From Costus lasius (lineage: Eukaryota > Streptophyta > Magnoliopsida > Zingiberales > Costaceae): 64,000 bases of DNA. Where the stretch lies: NCBI GenBank assembly GCA_027563935.2, contig CM050449.1, positions 8,522,001 through 8,586,000 of the forward strand. The letters are read 5' to 3'. Under the pieces are notes generated by a model. It was not told the origin of the DNA and made no database searches. It worked only from the letters and a program-made list of their open reading frames with translations. The position numbers and the translations under genes were made by a program. Positions 1 through 10,771 of this stretch are shown piece by piece. Positions within the stretch are counted from its first letter, which is position 1; the number at the start of each line of letters is the position of its first letter.

Positions 1-155
1 TTAGTAATTTTTTAATAAAAATTATTTATTATAAATAGAATAACCTAACCATAAGCTGTGCATCCAAACACCTTCAAACTTCTTCGGCCAGTATATTTTC
101 AACCAGCACTTCTTCAACCAGTAAATGCTAAAAATAAAAGCTGGGCCAAATGGGA
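1..155 (-). mobile_element. Terminal part of a DNA-transposon-like element, cut by the window edge
   Basis: The first 155 bases are close to the reverse complement of 43983-44133 (about 85% by eye). Both share the runs GGTGTTTGGATGCACAG and GGTTAGGTTATTCTATTTAT and an A/T-rich continuation. This is therefore one end of a repeat family also present near 44 kb, in opposite orientation, and the rest lies outside the window. The family is unknown; its ends resemble hAT or Harbinger-type plant MITEs. Confidence 0.55.
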
Positions 156-1439
156 CCTACATGATCATTAAGTCAAGCGGATCAACATTTAAATGACAAT
201 GGCTAATCTATACTAGTCATATTAAAGTATAGCATGTGCAACCAACTCACATCACTAGAGTGAGTCCTTCCAAACTTTTAAAATCTAAAAAGTCCATTAT
301 CATATCACTCTCACTCAATTTAGGAAATCTTAAATGCATCCTCCTCCATGCTTCTCTTACTCAAGACTTTGCCTCACTTGGTTATATCAGGAATGGAAAT
401 GCCAGTTCCACTTGAGGTCTTTTGCTTGCATTGAAGGATGAGATATGAAGATTTAAGTTATTATCACCACTAGACAACTTCGTAATTGAGTGGGGCTAAT
501 AATGAATATGTCATTTGGTATTTTATTTTAAGTTTGTCTTACACAAATATCCATTATATAATTCAAACTTGATCTATCTATTTTAATGAGCATCTATGTG
601 TAGCCAATGGAGTTACATGGCTAGCATGGAAGGATCAACATTGCACTGATAATGATAGAGTGAAGGTCAGGGTGGTAAGCAATGGAATTCGATAAGGAGA
701 TGGAGGAGTAGAAGACACGAAGAAGGTGACAATGACTATTGTTCATGATAAAGTGAAGATTTATGAGGGGGTTATGAACGATTTACAACATAGGAGAATG
801 ACAATGACAAGATAGAAGAGCTTAATTCCTTTTTAATTTAATGCTTCTTCTCTGAAAGTTTTGTAAAAAAACTGTCTGCAGGGGCATACAATGATTTAAG
901 TTTGATTCTTCATGTCACGCTATAAATTGTGACATAAATCAGTCTCCTGTCCAAAGGAGTAATGCCGTGGAAGATGAGATGCTTGAGAAAGTAAACGCAC
1001 GCAGCTCAGCAACACAATTAATCATCACATAAGTTTGTACCTTTATTTCCACTAAGAACAAAGCTCTTCAATTATTATCGAATTGTAAACGGTACAAATG
1101 CAGTTTTCAAAGTGAGAACAATCAAGTCTCCAACATGTAGGTCGCTAGATTTGTCCTTCAACCACATTGTTTCTCTTAAAACTGATCTGCTTTTGTTCGC
1201 ATGCTGATCCTTGAGTATCTGAGGTTTTTTCCTTCATTCGATGATCTGGGAAGCCCAAAAGATCGTCGAAACGTGCATGCGCAACTCCTCTGCAATCCTT
1301 CCTTCCACCAGCTTCATATTTCTTCTCTCAAGAGCGAAGGTTCAATATAGAGGCAACTTGATCCCCCATGGATTTGGTTGATACAGAGCAATCATACCAT
1401 TTGCACCAGCTGCATGAACAAAGATTAGCTTATCAGCTT
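156..1439. other. AT-rich spacer without recognised gene
   Basis: No reading frame, RNA gene or clear repeat structure was recognised here. The part next to 1440 would be the 3' flank or 3' UTR of the WRKY-like pseudogene, which is read leftwards. Confidence 0.5.
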
Positions 1440-2624
1440 CTACGTTTGCCCAGATTGCATCTGCGGTCTGAAGTTGCTGTGCTCGCCTTCATCGGGAACG
1501 ACAAGCATTGAGGGGTTGTCCAAGCACCTTTCAACATGTGAATTTGCAGGACAACCTCTAAAATTGCTGCATCTATAATAACCCCTGCATGATCAATCTT
1601 CCTCACATTATTGTGGGTAGGGCTTGATTGCAACAGGAACATTTGATGAAAAAGAAAAAGAAATCATGGATTTAGATAGTAGTAGCCATGAATCCAAGAG
1701 TTGGAAATAAAACCAGCCTCATCAGTTGCAAGCAGGCATTCTGATGGAGCATGGGTAGACGGATGCTGAAGAGGGACAAGGTTCCAGCTCGTACTACCTA
1801 AAGATAAGGTGAGTATGGAGTGGTGGGCTATGAAGGTTGCAGAATGGGCTACTAGGTAAAAATCCCTCATGTAGATTGCAGAGTTTTCTTCTTTTTTTTT
1901 TTTTTTTTTGTGAAGAACTTTGCAAGGATCTGGACTGAAATTCAGGTTGGATCTAGAAAGATCAGACCTGATTTGACAGATTGGAAGGTTGGATGCCTAG
2001 AGGACTTCCCTAATATAGGGTATCTGACCTGAATTAAATTGGACTGTTGGAAATATTTAATTGGGTTACAAAAGAGAATATGAAAATGGGCTGTGTCTGA
2101 CTGAAGGCTCCGGTGTTGGACAAGCAGGAAGAGCTGTCAAACTATAGATTAATTTTACCGCTCTTCCTCAACATGCCAGCTTGATAGGTCATCCAATGTA
2201 GAAGCTGATATGTTTGTTTGTTCGTTGGTTGATGCGGTAGGAATTGATAAGAACTTGTTGATGGAGCATGAGCTAAATTTTTGTTATCAAGAAAGCTCAT
2301 TTGAGAGAGTTGGGAGTAAATTCTCAGCATAGGAATCCTCATCATCTAAGAGAACTCGTTGGGAGAAGTTAGTGAGGTGTAAGGGCACAGCTTCAGGAGC
2401 TAATTGGTCCTGAAGAGCTTATGATCAGAAGAGGATTGGACTCTGATCACAGCATAATTCTTGCATGTCCTACTTTTTTATAGCTTTTCTAAATCCTGAA
2501 ACAACTTCCTCTGTCTCTGGCACCAGTTTTCTTGACTGATCTTGATCCAGAGACTCAAACAGAAGCCTCAGCACCCTGTCGCAGCCCCCGCAGCAGCTCT
2601 ATTAGATTCTTCTATTTGATCCAT
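1440..2624 (-). pseudogene. WRKY group IId transcription factor pseudogene
   Basis: Read on the minus strand, 2624-2470 encodes a start MDQIEESNRAA, then after a one-base shift in a G run GCDRVLRLL, then VPETEEVVSGFRKAIKK and a stop. This parallels the N-terminus of group IId WRKY proteins of the WRKY21/39/74 type (EEANxAAVESCHRVLSLL...VETGEAVFKFKKVVSLL). At 2345-2142 follow FLDNKNL, SSYQFLPHQ, QLLHWMTYQAGMLRKSG and INL-stop-FDSSSC, matching the linker of the same subgroup. At 1586-1440 the zinc-finger half [21 protein letters not shown]...EGEHSN is clear, ending at a TAG. The second His of the C2H2 finger is replaced (EHSN), the WRKYGQK stretch is not readable, and several stops and shifts break the frame. 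It is therefore a decayed gene. WRKY proteins bind W-box DNA; this copy could not make a working one. Confidence 0.78.
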
Positions 2625-3009
2625 ATCCAAAAAACACGACGTAAATCACTCTTAAGAATCCCTAATTTAATCGTATTGGGGGTCATGTACTATGTAGATA
2701 CAAAATCATGAACTAAGTTGATTTTTTTTTTGGATTTCACACAAGACGGAGCAGAAGGAAAAAGAATTGGACCAGAATATTTCATGAATCACACCTTAAC
2801 CATTTTCTTTTGAAAACCCAGCATGATCCTAAATCTGGCATTTACTACCTGCGTAATCACACTGCAAACGACAAGGAAAACAATAACACCAAACATGCTC
2901 TTTCGAATATATCGCACGAAACAACGGTCAGCTGGGCAGAACCGTTTTCAAGGCGATTGGTTGAAGTAAGAAGGGACTACGGTGACCGATTAGGGAGAAG
3001 CGATTGGAC

Positions 3010-3190
3010 TAGAACTGACCTTTGTTGCCGCCTGCCGGAGTCGCCAGGTACGGAGCTGAAGAACCCTAGATTGGTGGCAATGGCGGTGGAGATGGTAGTG
3101 CTCTTCCCATGGCCTCCGTCGCACTCGGAGTGAAGCTCTTCCCATGGCCTCCGTCGCACTCGGAGTGAAGAGACGAGGCGGACCCATGGG
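3010..3190 (-). other. Possible leader exon of the WRKY relic, with a 35-bp tandem duplication
   Basis: On the minus strand this GC-richer patch contains CTAGGGTTCTTCAGCTCCG, a common style of plant 5' leader, followed by a donor-like CAAAG/GTCAGT near 3022. It lies just upstream of the WRKY-like pseudogene and could be its 5' UTR. Bases 3101-3135 are repeated perfectly at 3136-3170. The leader assignment is inference; the duplication is directly visible. Confidence 0.35.
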
Positions 3191-3515
3191 ATCAAAATGT
3201 TAGATCCGTACTTTCTTCAATCAAAACAATATATAATATTTACCAATGTTACTTAAATAAAGTCATAATAAGCTACAATTAATGTGTAATTTTACTTAAA
3301 AAAACAAGAATTTATAATAATTTAGATTTTAATAAAAGAATTATTGTAATTTTCAAGATAATTATTTATGCAATAAAGTAATACCGCATCTATTTAAAAA
3401 GTAATTTCTTTTTCAATTTGGACCACCGGCAAGGTTCCTTTACAACGAAAGCCAATTCAGATCTAGCGCTAGGGTTTCGCCCGCTCCCAAACAGATCATC
3501 CAGCCCTCGCCATCG

Positions 3516-4160
3516 ATGTCCTCCGCTTCTCCCCCTTGGGCAGGCTACGGCGCCATACCAAGCGCCGGCGCCGCGCCGTCGGCGCCACATCTCCCTCCCG
3601 CGCCACCCGGCGCGTCCACGTCCCGTGCCGTGGAGATGTTCTCCCGCGCAAAGGAGCGCGGCCGGGCGCTTATGGCCACCCGCCGTCCATGGCGCGATCT
3701 CGCCGACCCCTCCGCCTTCTCCCGCCCTTACGGCTACCGCGACGCCATGGCCCGCATCCGCCGCAACCTCGCATACTTTCGCGTCAACTATGCCCTCATC
3801 GCCCTTTTCATCCTCTTCTGCAGCCTCCTCTGGCATCCCGTGTCCATGATCGTCTTCCTGGTCATATTCGTCGCCTGGTTCTTCCTCTACTTCTTCCGCG
3901 ACCAGCCGGTGGTTCTCTTCGGCCGCACCGTGGATGACCGCCTGGTGCTGGCTACGCTCTCCGTAATCACCGTCGTCGCTCTGGTCTTCACTCATGTCGG
4001 GTTGAACGTGCTGGTCTCGCTGGTCGTGGCTGCCGTTCTTATTGGATTTCACGCGGCATTCCGGATCGTGGAAGACCAGTTCCTTGATGAACAAGAAGCG
4101 ACCGATGGAGGCTTGTTGGCTTTTGACAGTAGCCCGAGGCAGGCTTATGGCCGGGCTTGA
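3516..4160 (+). CDS. PRA1 family protein, B-like (prenylated Rab acceptor)
   Basis: This is a single-exon gene of 214 residues. PRA1 proteins are small endomembrane proteins that bind prenylated Rab GTPases and help their cycling and vesicle traffic between ER, Golgi and endosomes. The sequence shows an Ala/Pro-rich N-terminus and the family block [15 protein letters not shown] (about residues 57-71). Next comes [13 protein letters not shown], then two hydrophobic double-spanning hairpins (about 93-130 and 145-180) separated by [14 protein letters not shown]. The acidic tail [11 protein letters not shown] is typical of the B subgroup. Length fits the family (about 180-230). The ATG is preceded by a leader with CTAGGGTTTCG, and GC content is high, as in many monocot single-exon genes. 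AATAAA lies at 4181. The gene is divergent from the WRKY-like pseudogene. A 234-residue antisense frame is a shadow of it. Confidence 0.95.
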   Translation: MSSASPPWAGYGAIPSAGAAPSAPHLPPAPPGASTSRAVEMFSRAKERGRALMATRRPWRDLADPSAFSRPYGYRDAMARIRRNLAYFRVNYALIALFILFCSLLWHPVSMIVFLVIFVAWFFLYFFRDQPVVLFGRTVDDRLVLATLSVITVVALVFTHVGLNVLVSLVVAAVLIGFHAAFRIVEDQFLDEQEATDGGLLAFDSSPRQAYGRA

Positions 4161-7100
4161 TTATGCTCGAACCTCTCCCAAATAAAAGAATGAAATTTTG
4201 CTGAGATGAGGTTTCGATTGTGTTTGGAGGTTACATTAATTGGCTGCTGGTTTGGTTGGAACTGAGGCGAGCCAGTGTACCCTCATGTTCACCTTTCTGG
4301 TATGCAAACGTTACTGCTTCCTTATTTTGTTTTCATATGTTTTTTGTTTGAATTGAATTGAGTTGTGCCTCCTTGTACATGCTTAACTTACTAAAAACAT
4401 TGAATTGAATTTCTGCATGTTGAAATTGAAAGTAAATATCTGGTGTTTTAATCATTCTCTGTGATATAGGCATCCTATTTGAGACATTGTGTTTGACGTT
4501 GATAGAATGAATGAGATGTTCATTATTCTGCTACATTTCCGTATCAGTTCTTTTGGAGATCATTTCTATTGGTTGCTATTTTTTTAGATGTCTTCTGAAT
4601 CTCACTTTCAATATACTCTTAAATTCCATCATATACTTAAAAAATGCCTATGTTGTAAATTTCTGGGAATTGTATGGTTCATATAGTTCAATCATGTCTG
4701 GGCGTATTTGCCATGATGAAGTACTTTGCAATTGTCAGAGAACATGAACACTTGTTCACTGCTTATTTGTCCCAGTTGATTTTCCTTTAACTAGAAATTG
4801 GTTGGAATTGTCTAGAGTGTTCGGGATAACTGAATAGGGCTGAACCTTGTGTGATGCTGAGTCAACGAAAATTTTAAACTAATGGAAATTACATATCAAT
4901 TACAACTATAGCAAACTGTAAGTGTATATGGCACATAAGAGCTAAAATAAGCACATATGACGAGCTTATGGACTATACTAAGAAATATAAAAAAATAGAG
5001 TAAGAGCATGCAAATGCAATGAATTAGTTTACAGTGTAACCTCCTCATACAATATTAATCCTAAATTTTATATGATTGTTTACTTAGATGAGTATACTTT
5101 AAATCAAGATTTGAAATTTCGATCCAAACTAGCAGAAATTTTTAGTTTTTATTAGTCTGAGATGGGTCTAGTTTTACTAGAGCACCGTGTTCGATTTTAC
5201 TGTGGCATATCAGTATACCAGTTCAGGAAGGTGAACTACATATGGGTAGAAAAGAGGTTTAATGATAAGAGAAGATTGGAGAGAGAAGAAGAGAGGATGA
5301 GATATAAAGGAGAGGGATAGAGGATGGAGGAGAGAGGAAACAAATACAGAGGTAAGGAAAAAAGAGAGGAAGATAGGGTGGAGAAACCTTGTCAGGGGAG
5401 AGGAAGAGAAAGGAAAGAATGGATAACTCCTCATTCCAGGGATAATGAAAGGGGAGATAGGAGTAGGGAGAAGAGTAAAAAAATTTGAGAGAGTAGAGGA
5501 AAGGAGATCCTAGATAAAGAAAATGATATCTAGGAGAATAATAACAATAATTCATTAATGAAAGTTACCATACAGTGCATTTTTAAGACACACACATACA
5601 TATATATAGAGAGAGAGAGAGAAAGAGAGACTTTTAGATACAATCTTAATTAAACATTAATCACAATAAAACATTCCACTAAATCTAATATTTCTTATCC
5701 ACTAGCACATTACTTAATAATAACCACAATAACTAACGTCAATCCTATGTACTGATATAATTAAATAAATGCCACCACATATTATAAACTTTTTTAAGTT
5801 GCTTCACGTCAATAGGTCTACCACATGTCTAAAATACAACACAATGGACCTCAACATAGACCTATGTTGATGCATGAACTTTTTAAAATGGTATACAGCA
5901 ACCTCTGAAAGATTCTTGTTCAACCCTTGAAACTACAACAAACAAATGACGACAAATTAAAAAAACAAAAATATAAAACAGAACTAAAATAAACAAAACG
6001 GCACTTTCGTAGTCTATTAACTTCCAAGCAGATAGGGGTTTGAATGACTCTTGAGAGTGATGTAAAGAAACGAGTTAATTTCTATGGTGTGTTTTACCTT
6101 GTAACTGGGAGGGTTTTATAAAGCTGTGGCATTTCCAATGGAAAGAAACAAGAAAAGAGCCATTGGAAACAAAATAACTTTCAAAATAGCAGTTAGTGTT
6201 AAACAAAACAAGATCAATCGATGTACTGTTATTGATCCATTAATATACTGATATCGATCCACCTTTTTGGCTTGCTTAAAGTCATTTGAATACTGAAAGT
6301 CTCATTTAAATTTCGTAATTGCTTTTTAAGTGTACTGTTACATAGTTGTAGTTTCAAGAACTATGGAAGAGTTTTGAAAAGAATGAATGAAGGTTAAATG
6401 CTTGGGTAGGTCTGCAAGATCAAAACTAACTCTAGATTCAATGCGATTTAGCTTGCTGTAGATACATCTTTATAAAAAATGGCAGTAAAATAAGGCCTCT
6501 TACCCGAGTGTCATCTCAGATTTTTCTTTGCTAGATCAGCCGCAGTCTCGTATACTATTCCCTAGTATGAGAATCGGAAGTTGGAATTTAGAGTTTTAGA
6601 CTGCAGTATTCTATACAGATAGCAAATTGATAATGAAAGAATAAATGAGATACCGGGTCCTCACCATTGTTGCAAAGACGTCATTTGTCATACTGGCCAA
6701 TAGCATATGGGCTAGTTTACACAGGAATTTTTTTATGGACGAGTTTTCATGCAAAGGCCTTCACCTCGATGGACACTTGGAGAATCAAAATAGCATAATT
6801 TGTAGCAAGCTCAGAGGTGACTAACCCCTTGAACTTCTAAACCCACTTGTTATCATTAGAAGAGGTCCAATGTTTAATTTGGTCCACTATGAGAGGGTGG
6901 AGCCATTCAATAATCATATAAATATTCGAAGAGTTCAGTTATTGTGAATCGATGCATACATTTGTTAGTTCTAATTAAGAATATTAGTGTCTAAAAGTAA
7001 CTTTTCTTAGAAAGAGAGATGTCAAAGGCCAATACATCTTTATTGATATAGGTTTGATTATCATTCCCAATACTTTTACCAAAGATAAGAACGTATTGTC

Positions 7101-7297
7101 TTGTCAAGGTACCCTAAACGTAATCTCGTTGTCATGTTAGTTAGCTAATTGGTCTACGTATTTCGTCGTTGGCACATAATATATAACATGTGGTATCTCA
7201 TGTTGTCATTTTGTAAAACACATGGTGGCACATTTTGCATGGATATTATGGTAAAATTGAGTTTTAATTCTATTTCATGAATATTCTACCAATATAG
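4161..7297. other. Gene-poor spacer with a GA-rich patch
   Basis: Apart from the PRA1 3' flank (AATAAA at 4181-4186) no gene is seen. Bases 5250-5560 are strongly purine-rich, which produces Ser/Pro/Leu-rich antisense frames of no meaning. An AT/GA microsatellite lies near 5598-5630. The remainder is AT-rich without recognised structure. Confidence 0.5.
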
Positions 7298-8176
7298 GGC
7301 CTATTTGGTTCGCCCAGCTTATGGCTTCTGCTGGTGCGGCCAACGGATTTTAGTCAAACTAGTATTTGGGGAGGCAGCTTCTCAGTCCCAACATGAGAAG
7401 CTGCATTGTTCCCAGCCAGCTGCTCATACCAGCTTTTGGCAGCTTGTCGCCCAAATCCCAGCCACGTTCCTTGCCGCTCCTCCCAGATCACGCGCATGTG
7501 TCCTGCCCTTCACGCGCTCCCAGCTCCTCCCGGCACTCCGGCGTCCCTATTGACTAGCAGCTCGGGGAAGCTACTCGGGGATGAAGGCGTTCCTTCTTCC
7601 AGGCTGAGCACCGCCTCGTTGCAGATCATCCGAGCCTCCGGCGTCTTCCAGGCCGAGCTCCGCCTCCCTCCGATTTCTCCTTCCTCGGCGCTGGCGAACC
7701 CATGAGCTGCTTCCTCCTTCTCCTCCCTCATACGTCGGGCGGAGCCCAAGCTTCCTTGCAGATTGCTGCAAACCCGTGAGCCGAGCTCCCCTTCTCCTCC
7801 CTCCTACGCCGGCCAAGCTCCCCTTCTCCTCTCTCCTACGCCGGTGTCGTCTTCACTTGGACGAAATAGCAGCGGCGTCCTACTTTGATGCAACTCAGCA
7901 GTGCTTGGACGAAGCTCCATGCGCATGAGATTTTTGAAAAAGAATCTAGGGCAAAGGATGAGGGAGGAAGATAGCTGATCTTACTTTGGAGGAGCGCTTG
8001 AGGATGAAGGAAGGATTAATTTGACCCTCATTGACCAATTTTGATCCTCATTGACTAATTTTGACCAGCTGAAGTTGTTTTAACCAAACTGTATGAAATT
8101 TATTCAACCAGCTCTGGTCAAACCAGCTCTGGTCTGACTAGCTCTTGCTATAAGCTCCAGTTGAACCAAACTGGCC
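7298..8176. mobile_element. Non-autonomous DNA-transposon-like element, about 0.88 kb
   Basis: The left edge reads GGCCTATTTGGTTC and the reverse complement of the right edge reads GGCCAGTTTGGTTC, which is 12 of 14 matching. Subterminal parts also correspond (AGCTTATGGCTTCTG on the left, AGCTTATAGCAAGAGC on the right strand). The interior is unusually GC-rich (7440-7860) compared with the flanks and holds no coding sequence I believe. An exact target duplication is not evident (AATATAG against AATAG), so the superfamily is open. Confidence 0.55.
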
Positions 8177-10015
8177 AATAGTTTCTGCCTCTGGAGATAT
8201 AAAACTTTTAGTTGTGTTGTTACCTAACAAGGGAATATGTTTCTTATGGGTCTTATGATAAGTAATATCTGATAAACAATTCCTGTTTAAAGATCCATGT
8301 TGAGTTAATTATTTGTTTGGTAGAAATCTAATTTAGAGAGCTAAGCGTGGTTAAAGTTTCATGAAGTTTGGAGTTCATTCGGTTGAGAAACAATAGTTTG
8401 AATGTTAGTATTGTTTATCGTAGTGCTACAAATATCAATTGTAAAAGAATATATTTGCTTGTAGATAGACACTAAATGGAAAAGAAAATTGGGATGAAGA
8501 TAGAATGCGAAAATAAAATTTTGTTAAAAGATAGTGAAATAACAAAGGATTTATAAATCTAAAGAAATTACAAACTGAAACTAGTGTGGACAAACAAAAA
8601 TCTGATACATAGGAGTACCCAAAATAAAAATTTTATCTAAGACAACCCCCATAGGAGTGTAGGGTGTCTCCCAAGTCCTCGGCTGGGGATCATTTTTATC
8701 TCAAGTTATTCAATTAAAATCAGAACCAATCATATGCAGAGTCTTTTCTCGAGGATTCTTATCTAATCTCCTGAACGAAAGTCGAATGAATTGGTTGTCT
8801 TTTCGCCCTAAATGAAACCCAAATTTAAACAGTGATTTGTTTCAAATTGATTCAAAAATTTTATTGCCTATGTAGCTCAATTCGTTTAAATTGATTTTTT
8901 TTAAAAAAAAAATCATCTACTTATTATAATTTTGAACACTACCATAAAAATATGTCACAATAAATTAATCAAAAGTTTATCAATTTAATTAAAAATGGTA
9001 ACAAAATAAATTTTCGTTTAATTGAATCAAAATTATTATAGATGCAACTGAATGGAGTTATTTTACAGCCGAATAGAGGGGGGTGTTTCGGATATTTTTT
9101 TATGAAGTTTAAAGTATAAACGTATTTTAATTAGAAAATATTTGATTCCTACATCGATCTCAAAGTATGAACATGATTGATTTGATCCCTCTTAGGAAAT
9201 TTTAAGCGCCGGGTGTTAATTTTTTTTTTTTTCCAAACAGATCCAATTGGATATATTCAAGTCATCTTTTCTAGATTAACCCAAACGGATCCCTCCAACT
9301 GCGACATCTCCTGACAAGTTGTGCAAGGGTGGGCCATATGAATGGATAAAAATCCGACAGAGCTTATCCGACATGCGTTCTATGAAGATCCGAGAATTAT
9401 TTAATCAAATATTTAAGAATTTATATCGTCAAATTAAAATCATAAAGAAGAGTATATTTTTTTTATTGTTTTTGCCATGATTTGCAATAAAATTCTTTTT
9501 AAACAGAATAACCTGTGTTGTTTATTTTACAGGATAACTTAAATATTGTTTGATACCAGTGCCAATGGATATGTGCTCTTTGATCCAAGCATAGTACTGG
9601 AGCAGAACAGTAAGCTCTGAACACAATTACAGGTATGTTTGGGATCCAATGCAATCGTTGCTATGCATTGCAGGTTAAAAAATATCCTTATATATTATTG
9701 TTAAAAGATAATAAACAGAATATTATACAATAATTAAAATTATTTATTAAATAAATAGTGACTCAGCCACCCATATTTAATAATCGGACTAAATTCAAGT
9801 TTAAGATGAAATTTCTGGTGCTCCCACTTGCGCCTGGACCGTATCAATCAATTCGTTGGATCATACCTTCCCTACCCTTTCAACCATTTGCTGTCTTCTT
9901 TTCCTTCTAAAGCACATACAAATCACGAAAGGATATGCGCGAGGCACAGTCGGCATTCCTCGCCTTCCTCATCCAAATCCCCCCCGAAAAATATCAGCCT
10001 CGAATGGAATCTAAC
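8177..10015. other. AT-rich spacer
   Basis: No gene recognised. There are several poly-A/T runs and a short open frame near 9828-10040 that ends inside the neighbouring MITE and has no recognisable family. Confidence 0.45.
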
Positions 10016-10200
10016 AAAAAAAACTTCTAAGCGCCTATAGCGCTTTTCCCAGTTAAGCGCTTTTAGCCTTAAGATTAGGATTAATTTTTAAAAATTTGGG
10101 TAGTCTTTAGCTTTAGAATTAAAGGTATTTATAGAAATTTATGCATTGTGAGGAGGCTTTTTTCCCAGTTAAGCGCTTATAGCGCTTAGAAGACGTACTC
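10016..10200. mobile_element. 185-bp MULE-like MITE with 9-bp target duplication
   Basis: GAATCTAAC occurs at 10007-10015 and again at 10201-10209, a 9-bp target duplication of the length made by Mutator-like elements. Inside it, CTTCTAAGCGCCTATAGCGC on the left mirrors the reverse complement of the right, CTTCTAAGCGCTATAAGCGC. Near both ends there is also CCCAGTTAAGCGC. The right end on its reverse strand starts GAGTACGTCTTCTAAGCGC, matching the start of the element at 45793. It is non-coding. Confidence 0.72.
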
Positions 10201-10694
10201 GAATCTAACGAGCCCCACCTATTCATTTGGATAATTTTTAGCCACTAAAAAGATCTGCAAAGGTGGGCCCTTCCTCCACCAAAATATCCTATTTTTGTGA
10301 CTAAAACCCCCTTCAAGACTCGGTGGCTCTCCGTCTCCCTCCCGCACTCAATGTGAATAGAAAAAATATAGACATGAATATAAAATTCGAAGTCAACCAA
10401 TCAACGATTTTATTGTTTATTAAAGAAAATTAATAATTATTTTTTAAATAAACCATGTGCTTGGTTCAAGGAAGCAATCCTGTCCAATAATTAAAAATAA
10501 TTTTTTATTTTATTTTATTTTGTTGAATTTCATTTGGCCGTATTTTAAATTTAAATTTCAGTTTGAAATTAAGCATTGGATTTTAAATAGGGAAGGTTCT
10601 CGTGGGTATTTCCATTGCTCGTGCGAAGGTCTCTCTTAGTCTCTTTCACCCGACGGATTATTTATTCGTCTCCTCTCTCCTTCCGTTTTGCGTT
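10201..10694. other. Upstream region of the bZIP gene
   Basis: No gene is seen. The 5' UTR of the bZIP gene probably starts in the GC-richer stretch after about 10600; no convincing TATA box was found. Confidence 0.4.
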
Positions 10695-10730
10695 ATGCCC
10701 GAGGTGGAGTGAGCGGCAATGGAGGTTTAG
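10695..10730 (+). promoter_or_regulatory. Two short upstream open reading frames in the bZIP leader
   Basis: Two ATGs precede the chosen start of the bZIP protein. One at 10695-10712 encodes five residues and a stop; one at 10719-10730 encodes three residues and a stop. Both are out of frame with, and end before, the main ATG at 10772. If the leader includes them they could lower translation. This is not the conserved sucrose-responsive uORF of group S1 bZIPs. Confidence 0.45.
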
Positions 10731-10771
10731 AAGAGAGCACAAGCGGAGGAGGGGTGTGCTCGGCGTTGGAG

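Noticed and set aside
3390..4094. 234-residue minus-strand frame opposite PRA1
   Set aside because: Acidic/His-rich translation is the antisense shadow of a GC-rich coding exon; no family resemblance.
5210..5555. Minus-strand Ser/Leu/Pro-rich frames
   Set aside because: Arise from a purine-rich tract on the plus strand; low-complexity, no start context or splice support.
7305..7816. Overlapping frames on both strands in the GC-rich patch
   Set aside because: Inside a transposon-like element, mutually overlapping, low-complexity; no recognisable domain.
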